This document shows, piece after piece, positions 62,162 to 64,000 of a DNA stretch of 64,000 bases. A program made the position numbers and the translations under genes. This stretch comes from JANQMY01 sp965227095 (GTDB lineage: Bacteria; Pseudomonadota; Alphaproteobacteria; JANQMY01). Below the pieces are notes generated by a model, which saw only the letters and a program-made list of their open reading frames with translations, was not told the DNA's origin and did no database searches. The stretch is taken from positions 2,852,001 through 2,916,000 of the forward strand of contig CBDDFL010000001.1 of assembly GCA_965227095.1 (NCBI GenBank), in the 5' to 3' direction. Within the stretch, counting starts at the first letter, position 1; every line of letters starts with the position of its first letter.

Positions 62162-62197
62162 AGTATACGGTGTATACTTTTGTATACACCGTATACT
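62162..62197 (-). promoter_or_regulatory. Perfect palindrome, probable TetR operator
   Basis: AGTATACGGTGTATAC, a TTTT spacer and GTATACACCGTATACT form two exact 16-bp arms, ending 14 nt before the tetR start. Each arm itself carries two GTATAC units, so the site has fourfold GTATAC symmetry, suited to a pair of TetR dimers. It can also fold as a hairpin in RNA, but no T-run follows. Confidence 0.85.
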
Positions 62198-62240
62198 TCG
62201 AGACCACAAGACGTCTCAGACTGTCAGTCCACCGGTTCTC

Positions 62241-64000
62241 TTAGTTGGCTGTATCGACAACGAATGAAACAGGATCTGGATGCGTTACATCCGCCAAAGG
62301 CCGCTTTTCCTCATTCAATGCATATGCACGAAGCCGGACGGTATCGCCGCTGTTTATGTTGAGAACCGATAAATTGTGTACACCTGCTGTGGTGAAGACA
62401 TAGGAATTCGTGCTCATATCAGCCCCGGCGCCGTCATCCTTTACGAGCGCGTTTTCAACAATAATTCGATACCCCCCCTTCGGGACGAAGGATTTGTTGC
62501 CCGGCTGGATCAGGACGCGCGCTGTCCCTTCGCCGTCTTTCATAAGTATACGACTATGAAGACCTGCGAAATTAAACACCTGAGGCTGAATTGCTGGTCG
62601 AGATGCAGGTGCGTTAACAACAACGCTAGGGTATGAACAATAATATGCGGCGCTATTGGTGCCCCCTTTAGTGGCGTCTCTCAGTCCGCATTTAGCATCC
62701 GAGTTGGCAACCTTGTGCCCCACAAGCAGTCTGAGATTGTCATTTGGCAATTCGTGCGCAGATAACGATGGGAAGGTAATTTCCAGAACGCCTGTTTTAG
62801 ACACAGAAAAACTTTCCGCTGAGAGTTTGTATGACTTCGAAGGCGTTTCATCTTCATCAGTGACAATGAGTGTAGCTATCAACTGCGAGGTGTTGTTGAT
62901 CCGTTTCGACCCTGCAAGGCGTACAATAGACCCTCTATTGTTGATGTCTCGAAGGCTCGCGGTTTGGGCGGGTGGTAATACTGGATTTGTTGGTGGCAAG
63001 TCGACGATTACGGAACTTAGGTGGTTTATATCCTGAAAATCGTCGATGAAATCGTACAGCGTTGGAAAATCAAAGACGATTCTTCCTTTCTCGCCGTCGC
63101 AACGCCAACTTCTCACGCAACTTTCAGGTAGTTGCGTGTCGTCAGACTGACATGCCTTGCGTTTGTCTTTTGGTTTTTGATTTGGAGATTGCAGAACCCA
63201 TCTAATGTCTTCGAACCGGAAGTCGGCTGCTAAATCACGAGCACACCGACGGCTCTCCTTTGAGAAATTCCAGTTACGCATGCGCTGACTTATTTGGGAA
63301 GTCATAGATGAAAGATAATTTCGGTCGACCTGCGGCAGAGGCTTTCCATTGCGCGCATTACGGAAGGACGAACTTTCATATATGATCATCCGTCTGGACT
63401 TCTTCTTCGTGGACCAAGTGTCGTTCTGCATCTTGGTGGCTTTTGGAACCAAAACGACAAAAGCAACATCATAGGTTTGCGGACGCATTTCGTACTGCGA
63501 GTTTGGCGAGTAAGCACCGCCAAATCGGACTAACAATTTGTTTTGGTCATATTGTGCGATCGATTGTAGATTATTGAACTCAGATCCGCGTAGCTGCCTT
63601 AACTCGTCGCGCACGGACTCGATACCCGCGCCCAATCCGGCGCCAGAAACTAAAGCAGAAACATTCGCTTCTATCTGCCGAATAGCCTGTTCAATTCTGC
63701 GGGTATCGTTACGCTCAAAATTATCAGTAATCAGCAAGGGAACAACCGTTGGCCGAGCGTATCGCTCAACAAATCCATCTTCTTTCCCATCTTTTTTGCA
63801 CAGTTCAATATCTCTTCGCGCCTTAGTCGGTTTGTTGTCTGTGTCTTTACAAAGAACCGACTGAACCCAGATACGTGTATAGACATCCAACGGTTGACGG
63901 CGCGCGAAGGGATGTAGCGTCACACGCGCGCGAAAAAGATAGGCATCAAGGTTTTCGTCAGCCACTCTTGCCTTCAAATACTCATTAAGCAGCTGTATTT
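62241..64000 (-). CDS. Large protein of unknown function, N terminus beyond the window
   Basis: At least 585 residues; the frame is open to the right edge (IQLLNEYLKARVADENLDAY without a stop), so the TTG at 63977 is not a proven start. The visible N-terminal half is charged and helical (DTRRIEQAIRQIEANVSALV, then ESVRDELRQLRG). The middle holds a strand-rich section with TYDVAFVVLVPKATK. The C-terminal 270 residues look like repeated beta-sandwich modules (SLRDINNRGSIVRLAGSKRI, LLVGHKVANSDAKCG, GYRIIVENALVKDDG). No family is recognised. It is 92 nt upstream of the tetR gene on the same strand. Confidence 0.75.
   Translation of the reverse strand, partial: IQLLNEYLKARVADENLDAYLFRARVTLHPFARRQPLDVYTRIWVQSVLCKDTDNKPTKARRDIELCKKDGKEDGFVERYARPTVVPLLITDNFERNDTRRIEQAIRQIEANVSALVSGAGLGAGIESVRDELRQLRGSEFNNLQSIAQYDQNKLLVRFGGAYSPNSQYEMRPQTYDVAFVVLVPKATKMQNDTWSTKKKSRRMIIYESSSFRNARNGKPLPQVDRNYLSSMTSQISQRMRNWNFSKESRRCARDLAADFRFEDIRWVLQSPNQKPKDKRKACQSDDTQLPESCVRSWRCDGEKGRIVFDFPTLYDFIDDFQDINHLSSVIVDLPPTNPVLPPAQTASLRDINNRGSIVRLAGSKRINNTSQLIATLIVTDEDETPSKSYKLSAESFSVSKTGVLEITFPSLSAHELPNDNLRLLVGHKVANSDAKCGLRDATKGGTNSAAYYCSYPSVVVNAPASRPAIQPQVFNFAGLHSRILMKDGEGTARVLIQPGNKSFVPKGGYRIIVENALVKDDGAGADMSTNSYVFTTAGVHNLSVLNINSGDTVRLRAYALNEEKRPLADVTHPDPVSFVVDTAN

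Noticed and set aside
1..64000. CRISPR arrays, prophage genes or conjugation genes
   Set aside because: No regularly spaced repeats, no capsid, tail, terminase or transfer genes were seen; the only mobile-element trace is the decayed IS3 transposase.

Overview
The window looks like chromosomal DNA of an alphaproteobacterium; I cannot place it below class. The best evidence is a run of housekeeping genes at 18.4-25.0 kb (MltB-type lytic transglycosylase, RlpA, D-Ala-D-Ala carboxypeptidase, tmk, holB, tatD, PhnP-like hydrolase), an order typical of that class. The tRNA-Ser with encoded CCA and the many Gram-negative signal peptides, lipoboxes and outer-membrane proteins agree with this. The many P450, acyl-CoA dehydrogenase, amidohydrolase, glutathione S-transferase, VOC and Rieske genes suggest a heterotroph that degrades hydrophobic or cyclic compounds.

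Region by region. 0-3.2 kb: a cut-off autotransporter with a small secreted protein upstream, a decayed IS3-family transposase, and tRNA-Ser(TGA) followed by a damaged copy of its own 3' end. 3.3-11.8 kb: GST, SnoaL-like protein, a P450 / small monooxygenase / P450 operon, a nucleotide-sugar enzyme behind a large TPR-GT41 glycosyltransferase, and a DUF3237 gene. 12.0-18.0 kb: the most distinctive locus, a divergent Fap-like functional-amyloid system. It has two paralogous Asn/Asp-rich repeat proteins, two small exported proteins with double-glycine-type motifs, a C39 cysteine peptidase (FapD-like) and, convergently, a coiled-coil plus beta-barrel transporter (FapF-like) that carries a lipobox. 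18.4-25.5 kb: the cell-wall and DNA-replication run. 25.5-45.0 kb: many single catabolic, stress and regulatory genes, including a compact arsR-arsI pair with two copies of a probable operator and a relic of an MscS channel gene. 45.2-50 kb: a membrane-anchored WD40-caspase protein, a sterol-desaturase-like enzyme and a tiny glycine-rich secreted protein. 50-64 kb: acyl-CoA dehydrogenase, hydrolases, GH25 lysozyme, AcnB, and a TetR-amidohydrolase-Rieske operon with a perfect 16+16 bp palindrome in front of it. At the right edge is a large protein I do not recognise, cut off at its N terminus.

How the parts work together. In the Fap-like locus the peptidase probably clips or regulates export in the periplasm, the barrel exports, and the two repeat proteins are probably the fibre or matrix subunits. 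Nested inverted repeats lie upstream of the repeat genes, and a 14-bp motif is shared between that region and the region behind the transporter gene, which suggests joint control. The TetR-Rieske and ArsR-ArsI units each look self-regulated. All family calls were made by eye from translated sequence; no database search was run.
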